The position numbers and the translations under genes were made by a program. The notes under the pieces were generated by a model. It was not told the DNA's origin. It did not search any database and worked only from the letters and a program-made list of their open reading frames with translations. DNA of 54,091 nt from Stieleria mannarensis (GTDB taxonomy: Bacteria; Planctomycetota; Planctomycetia; Pirellulales; Pirellulaceae), in assembly GCF_014154935.1 (NCBI RefSeq), contig NZ_JACEHH010000061.1, forward strand, positions 1 to 54,091. Reading direction: 5' to 3'. Shown here one piece after another: positions 44,042 to 53,187 of the stretch. Position 1 is the first letter of the stretch, and each line of letters starts with the position of its first letter.

Positions 44042-46603
44042 ATGGGCACCCAAATGGGCAATGACGCTTCTGAAACGGCGGTAAATCAGAGCGACTCCGG
44101 AAACCAGGATTCCGAGGCGAAGGCGTTCCTCTGGATCGAACGCATAGTTCGCAAACGCTTTGGGATTCTTCTTCTGCTCGCACTTGTCTGCTGGCCGCTG
44201 CTGGGTTTCGTCCCTGCGTTGGAATCGCTGGTTGCAAATGGGCTTCTGCTGGATCGCTACTCACAGATAGCATTTCTGACGCTTACAAACGTCGTCGCAT
44301 TCTACTTTTCTTTTTCCATCCTTCGATTGCTGAATTCAAGGATCGTGGGAGGACGATGGCTTCAATGGATTGCCGGCGACGGAAATGCTCCCTGGAGTCG
44401 TTCACGCATGCAGGCTGTGTTACTTTTTGCTTTGGTCGCTCCCGCAATTCTGGCGTTTCAATTTGGAACTGAGCTTCCACCGGACGGGCATTGGTGGAGA
44501 TCAATCGTTGCGATTGCATTGGGCGCAGCGGCTGCCATCGCGGGGTTAATCGTGATTGGATGGCTAAAGTCGAAACTCGTCGGCAGTCAGAAAGACACCG
44601 CCAACTACTTTCCTTTCGAGGCAAGGACATCCGTTGGGATTATTCCTTGGGACAAGTTCTCTTCAAAGCTTGACGTTCTTCGAGTTCTAGGCATTGAGTC
44701 CATCGACCTGCAATTCCTCATCTACTTGATCCTATTGGGCGTGGGTCACGGAGGAATCATTCGTTGGCTTGAGAGCGACTTCTACTGGCTAACTTCTGCT
44801 CCTTCAATGCTGGTGATGTTGATCTGGTTGCCATTCATGGCTTTGGCCGGGATCGCCAACGTATTGGATCGGTGGCGCATTCCCTCGCTAATCGTGATTC
44901 TTTTGATTCTAGCGGTGGTGCTTTGGTTCCACGGGTCCACTCGCGTGCTTCGAACATTTGAGGATCGTGCAGAGAATCATTTCGTGTCACGTATCGCTAA
45001 GGTGCGGCAGCAGGAGAATGAGTTGCTCGATCGAGGCGGATCGATGCAAGATCGCATTGACCTCATTGCCGCGGAGACCGCTTCACTTGAAAAAGATGCT
45101 TGGCAGGCCGTTGCCAGTCGAATGGAACGACTCGAAACCATCGAGAATGGCAAAGGCAAGACGTTGGTGGTGGTTACTTGTCCGGGTGGCGGTATTCACG
45201 CAGCGGCCTGGGCGGCATGTGTCTTGGACCAGCTTTCTCAGGAGTACGAAGAGTTCAAAGACTCTGTCTGTGTGATCAGTGGCGTATCCGGCGGAAGCGT
45301 TGGAACATTGATGTTTGTCAGCAATCGGTATCACAATGAATTGCTTGACCAACGATTGATGGGCGCACCGCCACCAACCACGGACGAGACTCATCGTGAT
45401 CTGAAAGAGAAGAGTCCTGCCCTCGAGTTGGCAGCCAGATCATCACTCGAGGCGATCGCCTTTGGGATTAGCGTCGACGACCTATACGGCCTTGTGGGGA
45501 TTCCCGGAACGGGTCGTGGGCAGCGTTTAGAGGACAGCTTCACCTCGCGACTTCCAGATGAGCAGCGGGAATTGACTATGGGGGACTGGGGAGACCGCGC
45601 ACTAATTGGAACCGTTCCAATCGTCGTTTTCAACTCAACCGATGCTGTGACTGGTCGCAGAATCCTGTTCGACACAGTCCCAACTCCTCGACGGTCGTCA
45701 AGCGTTGGGCTCACGGCAAGGCCGCTCAACTATCGCGAATTGTTGGCAACCGAAACGCAGCCGTTTGACGTGCGGCCCGCCACAGCAGCCAGGACTTCAG
45801 CCACCTTCCCCTACGTGTCACCATTCACGAAACCAGAGCAATCCAGTTCTGTCGGAAAGAGTGTAGCGATTTGCGACGGCGGCTATGTTGACAACGAGGG
45901 AATCGTCACGGCTGTCAACTGGATCGAGTTTTTCCTGAAACGCTGGGTTGCTGAGGCGCAAGAGACGAAGACATTTGATCGAATTCTACTACTGCGAATA
46001 CAGCCGTCGGCAAGTGTTGATCAAAACCAAATTCCTGGCGCCGGAGGAATTGCCGGTGGATTTCGCTGGTTGACTGGGCCGATTGAAGCGATGGCGAAAG
46101 TGCGTTCGGCCTCTCAACTGGAACGCGGCAACTTGGAATCCGACCTTGCAGCATTGTATCTCGATGCTTCGGAAGCTTTGCCGGAACCTTCGACGGCGAC
46201 GATGGCCGCGCCAGAGAGAAGTTTCGGCGATAGCCTCTCAGATACCAAATCAGACAGCATGCCATACATTCCCGAGTTTGACCCAAGAAAACAACAGCCG
46301 ATAGAGATTCGCAAGAACTGGGAAAAGATGCTCACCGATTTCGAGGCAAGGGGTAGTCAGCAAATGCTTGCTCCCCCGAGCTTTGAGGCGACATTTGATA
46401 ACCAGACGCGCGACAAGGAAGGCGAGGCTCCAGTGATCGTTCAGACGATCGCCTTTGTTGATGCGAACCAAGTTATTCCACTGAACTGGAAACTTAGCAA
46501 TCGTCAGAAGCAGGGTTACCTGCTCGCGTGGCGTCTATGCTCCGCAGCCGACACACAGTTGCGTCGCACGCTTGACCGCTACTTTACTCGTAGGAGCGAG
46601 TGA
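44042..46603 (+). CDS. membrane protein with patatin-like phospholipase domain
   Basis: 853 residues. The first 300 residues hold six to eight hydrophobic segments (FGILLLLALVCWPLLGFV, QAVLLFALVAPAILAFQF, IPSLIVILLILAVVLWF). The C-terminal 480 residues form a patatin fold with the oxyanion motif CPGGGIHA near 381, the nucleophile in SGVSGGS near 414 and the catalytic Asp in CDGGYVDNEG near 611. It is probably a lipid or acyl hydrolase at the membrane. No promoter of the shared type lies upstream, so it may not belong to the metal regulon. Confidence 0.82.
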   Translation: MGTQMGNDASETAVNQSDSGNQDSEAKAFLWIERIVRKRFGILLLLALVCWPLLGFVPALESLVANGLLLDRYSQIAFLTLTNVVAFYFSFSILRLLNSRIVGGRWLQWIAGDGNAPWSRSRMQAVLLFALVAPAILAFQFGTELPPDGHWWRSIVAIALGAAAAIAGLIVIGWLKSKLVGSQKDTANYFPFEARTSVGIIPWDKFSSKLDVLRVLGIESIDLQFLIYLILLGVGHGGIIRWLESDFYWLTSAPSMLVMLIWLPFMALAGIANVLDRWRIPSLIVILLILAVVLWFHGSTRVLRTFEDRAENHFVSRIAKVRQQENELLDRGGSMQDRIDLIAAETASLEKDAWQAVASRMERLETIENGKGKTLVVVTCPGGGIHAAAWAACVLDQLSQEYEEFKDSVCVISGVSGGSVGTLMFVSNRYHNELLDQRLMGAPPPTTDETHRDLKEKSPALELAARSSLEAIAFGISVDDLYGLVGIPGTGRGQRLEDSFTSRLPDEQRELTMGDWGDRALIGTVPIVVFNSTDAVTGRRILFDTVPTPRRSSSVGLTARPLNYRELLATETQPFDVRPATAARTSATFPYVSPFTKPEQSSSVGKSVAICDGGYVDNEGIVTAVNWIEFFLKRWVAEAQETKTFDRILLLRIQPSASVDQNQIPGAGGIAGGFRWLTGPIEAMAKVRSASQLERGNLESDLAALYLDASEALPEPSTATMAAPERSFGDSLSDTKSDSMPYIPEFDPRKQQPIEIRKNWEKMLTDFEARGSQQMLAPPSFEATFDNQTRDKEGEAPVIVQTIAFVDANQVIPLNWKLSNRQKQGYLLAWRLCSAADTQLRRTLDRYFTRRSE

Positions 46604-46683
46604 TCCATAAGGGCTCCGAAAGAATCGGCGATTCTCGTTTGGATTTCGTGAAGAGTGTGAATCCAATCACTCGGCATGTCCTC

Positions 46684-47244
46684 TCAACGCGCCGATTCAC
46701 ATTTCGGACAGAGAAGTTTCCATTTCGCAAAACTCAGCACGGTGGTGACCAACTTTTCCGGTTCCTTGTCGCCGGAATGAATCACCACCTGATGCCCTGC
46801 CACTGGGAGTTGTAACCTTTTGAATTGGTCTCGAATCAAGTACTCCTCGTGAAACCAGTGATCCTGGTTGGCGGCCCGTGCAGAAGCACGCATCAATGCC
46901 GTCGCTAGCGAGATGTCGAGATAAACCAGTACGACGCCACGTATCGCCATCAACTGGCTCTGAACTCGACGCGTCAGTGCAGAGCACGTCGCAACAGTCA
47001 TTCGGTGCTCGGCAAGTGACTGGCAAATCGCTCGAGTCAGCTTTGCAATCCATCGATCTCGCTCTTCGTCAGACAAGGGGTAGGGCTTGCGCTTCCACTT
47101 TTCGGAATGATAGTCATCGCCCTCGATCCTGTTGCAGCCCGTTTGCTTTTCGACGGCTTTAGCGAGCGTGGTCTTGCCGCAGGTCGCCGGACCACACACG
47201 ACTATGCAGCGGATGGTTGGTTCGTTGGAGGTTTTGGGTAGCAT
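46684..47244 (-). CDS. small P-loop kinase-like protein
   Basis: 186 residues with a Walker A motif near the N-terminus (CIVVCGPATCGKTTLAKAVEK) and GDDYHSEKWKRKPYPLSDEER, a pattern like gluconokinase and related carbohydrate kinases. Further support is LVYLDISLATALMRASAR and a lid-like segment. It should phosphorylate a small substrate; which is not clear. Gluconokinase usually has GDxxH and PLxDxDR motifs, matched here in part. It is the last gene of the minus-strand block toward the metal region. Confidence 0.68.
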   Translation of the reverse strand: MLPKTSNEPTIRCIVVCGPATCGKTTLAKAVEKQTGCNRIEGDDYHSEKWKRKPYPLSDEERDRWIAKLTRAICQSLAEHRMTVATCSALTRRVQSQLMAIRGVVLVYLDISLATALMRASARAANQDHWFHEEYLIRDQFKRLQLPVAGHQVVIHSGDKEPEKLVTTVLSFAKWKLLCPKCESAR

Positions 47245-47368
47245 TTTAGGACTTGCTCAGCACGACGAAATGATTCGGTTTGACTGAGTGTAGATGCGCC
47301 GTACGAAAACGAACTCATAATCGAAGACTCGGAAAATTCATGATTCGAAACTTCGAAAATCTGGCCGG

Positions 47369-48250
47369 TCAACGAGGGACCGACGGAGCTGGACCTTTCC
47401 CGCCGCCACCGATGTCCAGCCCGAAGTATTCGTTGGAACTTCGTAGATGGTCACGTAGCGCCAAGTCGATATCCTGCTCTGAGTTGGCGGCCGGTGTCTT
47501 GGCGACCGTCTCGATGATCCTGGCGTGCTCGGCTACGGACGTCGGGATTCGCTCGACGATCTTTTGTCGATCCGAAGCGCTGATTCGCATTCGCTCCAGA
47601 AGTATTTGAAGCAAATCGGCGCCGACGCTCGAAGCAGTCTCGAGGGACGGAAAACAATGAAACCGAATGTCGCGTTTCCAAAACCGATCCGCCCAGTCCC
47701 CCACTCCAGGGTCGCTCGTAAACTTCTGCGAGAGTTCCTCACCCTTGGCCCGGTATGACTCGCTGAGCTTGCTGACCGCGTCCATTTCGTAGTTGGCCAA
47801 TGTCAGGCTTTCAATAATCGCGTTTTTCCTTCCCTTGTCTTCCATCCTGTGAAGACGAATCAATGCCAGTCGCTCCATATCGAATCTCAGCTCATTGATG
47901 GCCGCAACTTCATGCGGCTGCGGCATCGCGATTCGCAGCTTCACCTGATCTGAAGTCTGATTCAGGATTCCCAGCCGACCACTCAGTTTGAACATCGCGT
48001 CTCGGACAGGGCTACTTTGACGGTCTCCTTCTTCGATTTCGCCAATCAGGTACGAAACCTTCTGGACGCTCGGCGTCCGGCTGGCGTATTCATGGAGAGG
48101 GCAGCTTGAATCGACAATCGCGAACACGAGGTGCCGGATGCGATCTTCAATCGACAATCCGTCGCGCATTTTTCGCTTCATCAACTCGTGGAACGCCGCC
48201 TCGTAATCGGTGGTCTCCGCGTTCGATTTCTTTTCCCGTTTCGACATCAT
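47369..48250 (-). CDS. hypothetical soluble protein, unknown function
   Basis: 293 residues, charged and mostly helical, starting MMSKREKKSNAETTDYEAAFHELMKRKMRDGL. No signal peptide, membrane segment or catalytic motif is seen; the C-terminus is Gly-rich (LDIGGGGKGPAPSVPR). The ATG overlaps the stop of the upstream zinc-ribbon gene, forming a three-gene coupled unit (HTH protein, zinc-ribbon protein, this one). I do not recognise the family. Its place in the mobile-like block suggests an accessory function of the element. Confidence 0.6.
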   Translation of the reverse strand: MMSKREKKSNAETTDYEAAFHELMKRKMRDGLSIEDRIRHLVFAIVDSSCPLHEYASRTPSVQKVSYLIGEIEEGDRQSSPVRDAMFKLSGRLGILNQTSDQVKLRIAMPQPHEVAAINELRFDMERLALIRLHRMEDKGRKNAIIESLTLANYEMDAVSKLSESYRAKGEELSQKFTSDPGVGDWADRFWKRDIRFHCFPSLETASSVGADLLQILLERMRISASDRQKIVERIPTSVAEHARIIETVAKTPAANSEQDIDLALRDHLRSSNEYFGLDIGGGGKGPAPSVPR

Positions 48251-48546
48251 ATTTCCTCAACTGGTTGGACCCGGCCGAGTGTACCAGTACTACCACTGTC
48301 ATATCGGCCGTTGTTGGATTCTGGCGGTTTCCCAGTTGAAACACCGCTCTGGTCGCCGACCGAATCGCGTCCACGCAGCCATGGTGGGATGACTCGCTCG
48401 GCGGACCTGCATACCTGAAGGCAGCGAGGGCAATTCGCCTCCTGCTGAATCGAAAAAAACTTGGCATCGCAGCATTCGCACACGAAATACCACCGCTTCA
48501 GCTCGTCCACCGGCGTGAATCGGTCGGTGTTCTCCAGCCCACTCAC
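48247..48546 (-). CDS. small zinc-ribbon protein
   Basis: 99 residues. FVCECCDAKFFSIQQEANCPRCLQVC contains two CxxC pairs 15 residues apart, a zinc-ribbon arrangement. The C-terminal half is Gly/Ser/Asn-rich and probably disordered. Both ends overlap neighbours by ATGA (with 48543-48809 upstream and 47369-48250 downstream), so it is translationally coupled. It may be a nucleic-acid- or protein-binding adaptor. No specific family recognised. Confidence 0.62.
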   Translation of the reverse strand: MSGLENTDRFTPVDELKRWYFVCECCDAKFFSIQQEANCPRCLQVCRSAERVIPPWLRGRDSVGDQSGVSTGKPPESNNGRYDSGSTGTLGRVQPVEEI

Positions 48547-48809
48547 AGCGGCAACAACCCTTCGTTGCGGATTCGCTGCACTTCATCGTGCGAGATCATC
48601 CATTCCTTATTGCGACCTCTTCCGCAGGGGCGCTTCTCTGCGAGAATCCGACCGTGTCGGCACCATTCCCTGACAGTGAATTCGGCTCGTCCCAGCATCT
48701 CGGCGACTTCGGAAGTGCTGTAGAACTCCTTTGCGGACATGTTGTCAGTGAGGTTCTCGAGCAACAGCTCGATCCGCTCCAGTCGTTGAAATAGCTCTTC
48801 TTCTTTCAT
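48543..48809 (-). CDS. helix-turn-helix (MerR/excisionase-type) DNA-binding protein
   Basis: About 88 residues from ATG 48809, with GGGAGGAGG 13-20 bases upstream; a GTG at 48842 is an alternative. Residues from FYSTSEVAEMLGRAEFTVREWCRHGRI form an HTH_17/excisionase-type winged helix. The N-terminal coiled segment (EEELFQRLERIELLLENL) may dimerise. Such proteins are common in integrative elements as excisionases or regulators. No integrase is seen in the window. The palindrome at 48887-48917 and the paired repeats upstream are possible binding sites. Confidence 0.72.
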   Translation of the reverse strand: MKEEELFQRLERIELLLENLTDNMSAKEFYSTSEVAEMLGRAEFTVREWCRHGRILAEKRPCGRGRNKEWMISHDEVQRIRNEGLLPL

Positions 48810-48847
48810 GTCCGTGGGCGCCTCCTCCCGTGATGCGCTCACGGAAT

Positions 48848-48888
48848 CTTGCCTTAATTGAATTTCTGGATCACATACTTGCCCTAAT
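48848..48888. repeat. paired direct repeat CTTGCC(T/C)TAAT upstream of the HTH gene
   Basis: CTTGCCTTAAT at 48848-48858 and CTTGCCCTAAT at 48878-48888 are 30 bases apart, about three helical turns. Together with the adjacent palindrome they could be regulatory sites. Chance is not excluded. Confidence 0.35.
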
Positions 48889-48917
48889 CGCTGGCAACCT
48901 CGGCCGTTGCCAGCGAT
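48887..48917. terminator. perfect 12-bp inverted repeat upstream of the HTH gene
   Basis: ATCGCTGGCAAC (48887-48898) and GTTGCCAGCGAT (48906-48917) pair around a 7-base loop. It lies between the 48993-49244 gene and the HTH gene and may be a terminator for the former or an operator for the latter. No T-run follows on the minus strand. Confidence 0.5.
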
Positions 48918-48992
48918 AAAACATTCCTGGATTACCGTTGCGCAACGCAGCTTTCGTAACGCGGTTGGTAGCTGCGAGAATTGCGCTGCGCT

Positions 48993-49244
48993 CTAATTGT
49001 CACTCTGCTTGCTTGCAATATTTTCCTGCAGATAGCGAAACGCTGCATCTGCGGCCTTCTCGACGAAGGGCAACTGTTCTTTGGTGAAGCTGTTGGTGTC
49101 TCGCAATCGTCCTTCACTGTCTTGAAATGTTCGGCTAATAGTGACGTTGTGCCACGTTCCGCGGTCACCTTCGTTAGCCCAGATCGTGGCCTTGATTCCA
49201 TGTCCTACGCGAATGTCATGGATCGGTGAATTGTTTGTCGACAT
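48993..49244 (-). CDS. small conserved-looking protein, unknown function
   Basis: 83 residues, MSTNNSPIHDIRVGHGIKATIWANEG at the start. It begins with a beta-rich half (KATIWANEGDRGTWHNVTISR) and ends in a helix (LPFVEKAADAAFRYLQENI), an arrangement reminiscent of small single-strand nucleic-acid-binding or coactivator proteins, although I cannot name a family. GGGAGAAC precedes the ATG. It sits beside the coupling ATPase block and is probably part of the mobile element's accessory set. Confidence 0.65.
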   Translation of the reverse strand: MSTNNSPIHDIRVGHGIKATIWANEGDRGTWHNVTISRTFQDSEGRLRDTNSFTKEQLPFVEKAADAAFRYLQENIASKQSDN

Positions 49245-49366
49245 GATTGTTCTCCCTTGGGTTTAGTTGATTGAGGAAAAGCAGCCTGGCCCTCGATTCT
49301 GAGGGCCGTGGCTGCGCTGTCTTGTTTTTCTCCCGACAGCGAGGAGCATGTTGGAATGCAGTTCGG

Positions 49367-49771
49367 CTAGATGTCGCTAAAATCGGTCATGAACCGATTC
49401 ACCGATTCGTCCGGGTCAACAATCACGTCGAACTGGTACTCTTCGCCATGCGATATCGGTTCCCAACCGCGTGGGCCGCATATCCAGGTGCTCCCGTCCG
49501 GTCGCATCACCACGTCACCCACACTGAGGCAACGGGTATTGAGAACAATCGGGCCGTTCATGAGTGGATCGAAAAAGTCGCTGGAATAGTTCATCATCCA
49601 GAAAACCTCCTCCAAATCGTCGCACGCGACGGCGGCAACCGGGATGTACTCGTCAGGAAACCTGCACGAGCGACCGGTACGCCGCAATCGCGACTTGTCC
49701 CACGCATAAAACACCTGGCTCGATGGCGGAGCCACATTCCCATTGCTTTCCTGCTTGCTTTGTGTTTTCAT
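49367..49771 (-). CDS. hypothetical protein, unknown function
   Basis: About 134 residues from ATG 49771, with AGGA about 10 bases upstream; an ATG at 49780 and a longer frame from 49915 are possible. The body is beta-rich (CRFPDEYIPVAAVACDDLEEVFW, VGDVVMRPDGSTWICGPRGWE) and acidic at the C-terminus. No signal peptide or known domain. It belongs by strand and position to the mobile-like block. Confidence 0.58.
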   Translation of the reverse strand: MKTQSKQESNGNVAPPSSQVFYAWDKSRLRRTGRSCRFPDEYIPVAAVACDDLEEVFWMMNYSSDFFDPLMNGPIVLNTRCLSVGDVVMRPDGSTWICGPRGWEPISHGEEYQFDVIVDPDESVNRFMTDFSDI

Positions 49772-50168
49772 CCGATTCATTCCTGTTGTTTGGCTCGGTG
49801 AGGACTTCTCTGAGAGGAAATCACCGGGCTGGACAATCACTTCCTCCTCTCGCTGAGCCACCATCAGTGACTCAGCGAAAGGCACGTTGCTTGCAGGCAA
49901 ACGTTCTTGGATCACTGCCCGTCGGCAGCCGACGATGTTCCCGTTGCAGCGGTCTTCGTCGCTAGGATCACCAAACCTTTCGATGCATGCTTGGTGACAT
50001 GCGTGTGAACGAGCGCGTTGCTCGATACCAAGGGGACGAAAGGCGTGTTCGTCTAAGCCTCCTGGGGATTGAGGTATGAAGTTGCAATCAAAAGTCTCGA
50101 TTCGTAATTGGGTATTCCCATTGTGGCGCTGCTCGATCCGCTTCTATCGGCAGTATGCTGCGCCAATT
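49772..50168. other. 397-bp region between the hypothetical gene and the coupling-ATPase gene
   Basis: Part of it could encode an N-terminal extension of the preceding gene (to 49915). In 49916-50168 I see no gene, promoter or repeat I can support. Confidence 0.5.
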
Positions 50169-52487
50169 TCATGGTCCAATCGTTACGCTTCTGGAGGTCG
50201 TTCGCCGTTGCTTGGGTATCCGGTGCCGATTGATGAGTGTGCCGCTAGCGCCGGCAGGCCAGGGCATCGCTTGGGCATCCTCGTAATCCGTCTTGTCCTG
50301 GTGAAACATGCTACGCGCCGCGAAAATCAGGTCGTGGAATTGGGCATATCCGGCGTTTTCGGTAAGTCGCATGAACAACTGCATTGGGTCGCTTGACACG
50401 CGAGACGCCAGTGTTCCCGGAATGCGATCTTGAACGGTTTCTGTCACGCTGATGCTTGCCGTTTGCCCTTGTCGTATTTGATAGCCGAACAGCGGGATAA
50501 TCTCTTGACCGCCAAGCCTACGCAGCTGCTCACGACCGATATCATCGGTAACTTTCATCCACGCTTGGAGATTCGTATTCGCTTCGATTGTCGAACGCAT
50601 GTCCATGTCCTTGGTAATCAGCTGGGCCGTGTATTGGTTCGATAGCACTACGCCGACACCGAGGCTGCGCGCCTGACTCAGAAGCCGTTCCAGATCACGA
50701 GATACCATCTCCTGCCATTCGTCGATCACGAGAATCGTCTCTCGATTGGGCATGGCACGCGCCGCACCGAGAATTGCACCCGTCACCAGCCGGCCGACTT
50801 CGCCAGCAATGAGCCCGTTTTCCAAAGCATTGAGAGCGAAATAGCAATGGCCGGCTAAGAAATCGATCGCCTCATCCCGTATTTGCTGGTCCATGGCGGC
50901 GTCACAGTTGAGAGCTGCAAGGGAGGCGAGACGCTCGATTATCAGCAATACATGCTCGCCGTCTTGCTTAACCCGTTCGGAAAGCTCGTGTGGTTTTGCT
51001 CCCCGCTGCGCATCCCGCAATCGCTGGACCAACTCAGCCCAACTGCCAACCATCGGGTGACGGTCCAAGACATGCGACAAGAATTTGTATGCAGAATCTC
51101 GGTAATACGATTCACCGTAGGCGGCGCTGTACTGTAGCGACAAGGCGGAAAGAATCACTCCCGTACGCTGCGGTGTGGCCAGTTGCTTCCACCACCCCTG
51201 GGAAAACACATCCAGTAAATAAGTCGCGTCGCCTTCTCGAAGCGTGAAGTACTTTACCGGAATCGACCGGCCACACTTCACCGATTGATCTGCTGCAGCC
51301 CTCTGCATGGCTGACAGCATTTCGTAGGTATGGCTCTTTAGGTCGATGACAATGACTTGCACGTCAGGTTTACGGTAGATCAACTGATCGAGGATCACCG
51401 CAAGAAGCCAGGATGTTTTGCCACTACCCGTTGAACCACAGATCCAAGAATGCTGAAAGAGCTTTGAGATCGGCCATAGAATTGGCGAGTAGTCATAGCT
51501 CACCCAGCCCAGCCACAAACTTTCACGCTCAATCTCATTGGCTGAGCCTTCCAGTCGGTCCAGCATGGGACGCCACTTTGGAGTCGAAATCTGTGCCTCT
51601 TTGAGTGCCAACGCCCGGCCTGAGAATCGCCAAATGCTCAGCGCCAACGCGACAAGCCAGCCGAGCATCCCGGCGATCGGGCAAATTAGCACCCACGAGA
51701 TTGCGGCAATCTTGCCCGGTTCAAACAACAAGGGCTCGAGCAAGTCATTGATCCAAGCGATTACCCTCGACGAAAAGCCGATGTAGATCGACATCGTGAT
51801 CAGCGTCACGCTGAAGATGCTTGAGGCCAATCGCCAGACATATGCTCCAGCGGGACTGCGAAGTGAAGCAGGCGACTTGATTTGATCACGGCCATAGCTC
51901 AGGTAGCTTTGAACCGCGGCCACAAAGCCTTGCCATCGCGAGCATGGATGCAGGGTCGCGGGTATCTGTTTCCACCAACGAAATCGACGGACGGTCTCCC
52001 GGTCATGCATGCCGGCGACGGCTTCGGCGATCGTGTGTCGACGAAACGAAATCATCTGATGGACCAGCCCGATCAGCGAGACGGGCAAGAGGTATCGATA
52101 CCCATCCATTAGATGAATGGATGTCACCAAGGCCACGTTGGCAAGGCTTACCAGCAATGTGAACCGCGTGAAATTAACCGCAGGGCGGAAGGGAGCCGTC
52201 CGCTGCGTGATCGCATTTTGCAGCAATGCGCTGCTAACCACCCAAAAGACGACCGCATGTACCAGTGTGAAGGCTTCCCAAATTAGAACGACACTTAGTT
52301 CAACGACCGCCACTGCCGTGCTGACAAGGATTCCAATTAGGATTTTGCGGGCATGGATTTGGTCATCATCCTTTGCCCTTGTACGCACCGGCATGATTAA
52401 TTCCAACGGCTCGCGACAGAGAGGAAGTTGCCTGGGATCAAGTGGGTTGTCCGTCGCCGACGGGACGTGCGTATCAACGAGTTTCAT
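50169..52487 (-). CDS. VirD4/TraG-like coupling-type ATPase
   Basis: 772 residues. Four or more membrane segments lie in the first 290 residues (ILIGILVSTAVAVVELSVVL, FSVTLITMSIYIGF, PIAGMLGWLVALALSIW). A Walker A motif is at 351-359 (CGSTGSGKTSW) and a Walker B near 600 (TILVIDEWQEMVS), followed by LSQARSLGVGVVLSNQYT, the segment typical of type IV coupling proteins and related HerA/FtsK-type motors. It would pump or present DNA at a membrane secretion channel during conjugation. AGGAGA lies about 7 bases before the ATG. The next gene upstream ends 10 bp away. Confidence 0.82.
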   Translation of the reverse strand: MKLVDTHVPSATDNPLDPRQLPLCREPLELIMPVRTRAKDDDQIHARKILIGILVSTAVAVVELSVVLIWEAFTLVHAVVFWVVSSALLQNAITQRTAPFRPAVNFTRFTLLVSLANVALVTSIHLMDGYRYLLPVSLIGLVHQMISFRRHTIAEAVAGMHDRETVRRFRWWKQIPATLHPCSRWQGFVAAVQSYLSYGRDQIKSPASLRSPAGAYVWRLASSIFSVTLITMSIYIGFSSRVIAWINDLLEPLLFEPGKIAAISWVLICPIAGMLGWLVALALSIWRFSGRALALKEAQISTPKWRPMLDRLEGSANEIERESLWLGWVSYDYSPILWPISKLFQHSWICGSTGSGKTSWLLAVILDQLIYRKPDVQVIVIDLKSHTYEMLSAMQRAAADQSVKCGRSIPVKYFTLREGDATYLLDVFSQGWWKQLATPQRTGVILSALSLQYSAAYGESYYRDSAYKFLSHVLDRHPMVGSWAELVQRLRDAQRGAKPHELSERVKQDGEHVLLIIERLASLAALNCDAAMDQQIRDEAIDFLAGHCYFALNALENGLIAGEVGRLVTGAILGAARAMPNRETILVIDEWQEMVSRDLERLLSQARSLGVGVVLSNQYTAQLITKDMDMRSTIEANTNLQAWMKVTDDIGREQLRRLGGQEIIPLFGYQIRQGQTASISVTETVQDRIPGTLASRVSSDPMQLFMRLTENAGYAQFHDLIFAARSMFHQDKTDYEDAQAMPWPAGASGTLINRHRIPKQRRTTSRSVTIGP

Positions 52488-52497
52488 CGCCGGTCTC

Positions 52498-53187
52498 CTA
52501 AATAAAACGAATAAGGTCGGAGTAGACGGAGGTTTCTAGATGAAGGGGACTACCTTCATCGTCATTGGCTTGCCTTAGCACCCGTGCCTGCTCATCGCTT
52601 GCGACGACAACGGCAAAAATCAGTCTTCCCTCATCCTGTAGTCGCTGTACTTCGGGGCACCCGCAGTACTGATAAAGCTGACTTGTCAGCTTGCGAACGA
52701 CTCGCAATGGACGCCCACAGCGCGGTTCAACGCGAATCGTCCTCAAGACTTCATCCCGCCAAGTGTACGCCCAGGGGTGTATCAACTCATCGGGAAACCA
52801 TGGGCACTTCCGCTTGAGTTCGGACGCAAGCAGCTGTTTCTGAACCGTCTCCCGCATGCACGTGTAGTTCAGAGCACCAAGCAGGTAGGGGAGCCGCTGC
52901 GGTCCGGGACGGTCTGCACGCTTTCTAGGCCAGCCGAATGCTGAGACTGCCCTTGGGCCGATCCGGTAAAGCTTCCTGTTTCCCCACAAGTCGTATTTGT
53001 TGATGAAGCGCTGCTCGATCAGTTCATTGACCGCTTTGCGACAGGCATCGTGGCTCAGGCCGTCAAAGAACAGCCGATGCATCACATCCAGCAGGCTAAT
53101 CGAGTTGCGGCAGACGTGCATGATCAGGCGATTGCTGCGCGGTGATGCCAATGTCGCAGTTTGAATGGTGACGTGGTTCATGATCAA
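52498..53187 (-). CDS. winged-helix protein, possible partner of the replication-relaxation protein
   Basis: 229 residues. The N-terminus (SLLDVMHRLFFDGLSHDACRKAVNELIEQRFINKYDL) is a winged-helix-like DNA-binding segment, followed by RKLYRIGPRAVSAFGWPRKR. The rest is mixed alpha/beta with a Cys cluster (YQYCGCPEV). The arrangement resembles Replic_Relax-type proteins, in which a winged helix precedes a putative nuclease-like domain, but I am not certain. It is translationally coupled by ATGA to the gene upstream. Confidence 0.6.
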   Translation of the reverse strand: MIMNHVTIQTATLASPRSNRLIMHVCRNSISLLDVMHRLFFDGLSHDACRKAVNELIEQRFINKYDLWGNRKLYRIGPRAVSAFGWPRKRADRPGPQRLPYLLGALNYTCMRETVQKQLLASELKRKCPWFPDELIHPWAYTWRDEVLRTIRVEPRCGRPLRVVRKLTSQLYQYCGCPEVQRLQDEGRLIFAVVVASDEQARVLRQANDDEGSPLHLETSVYSDLIRFI

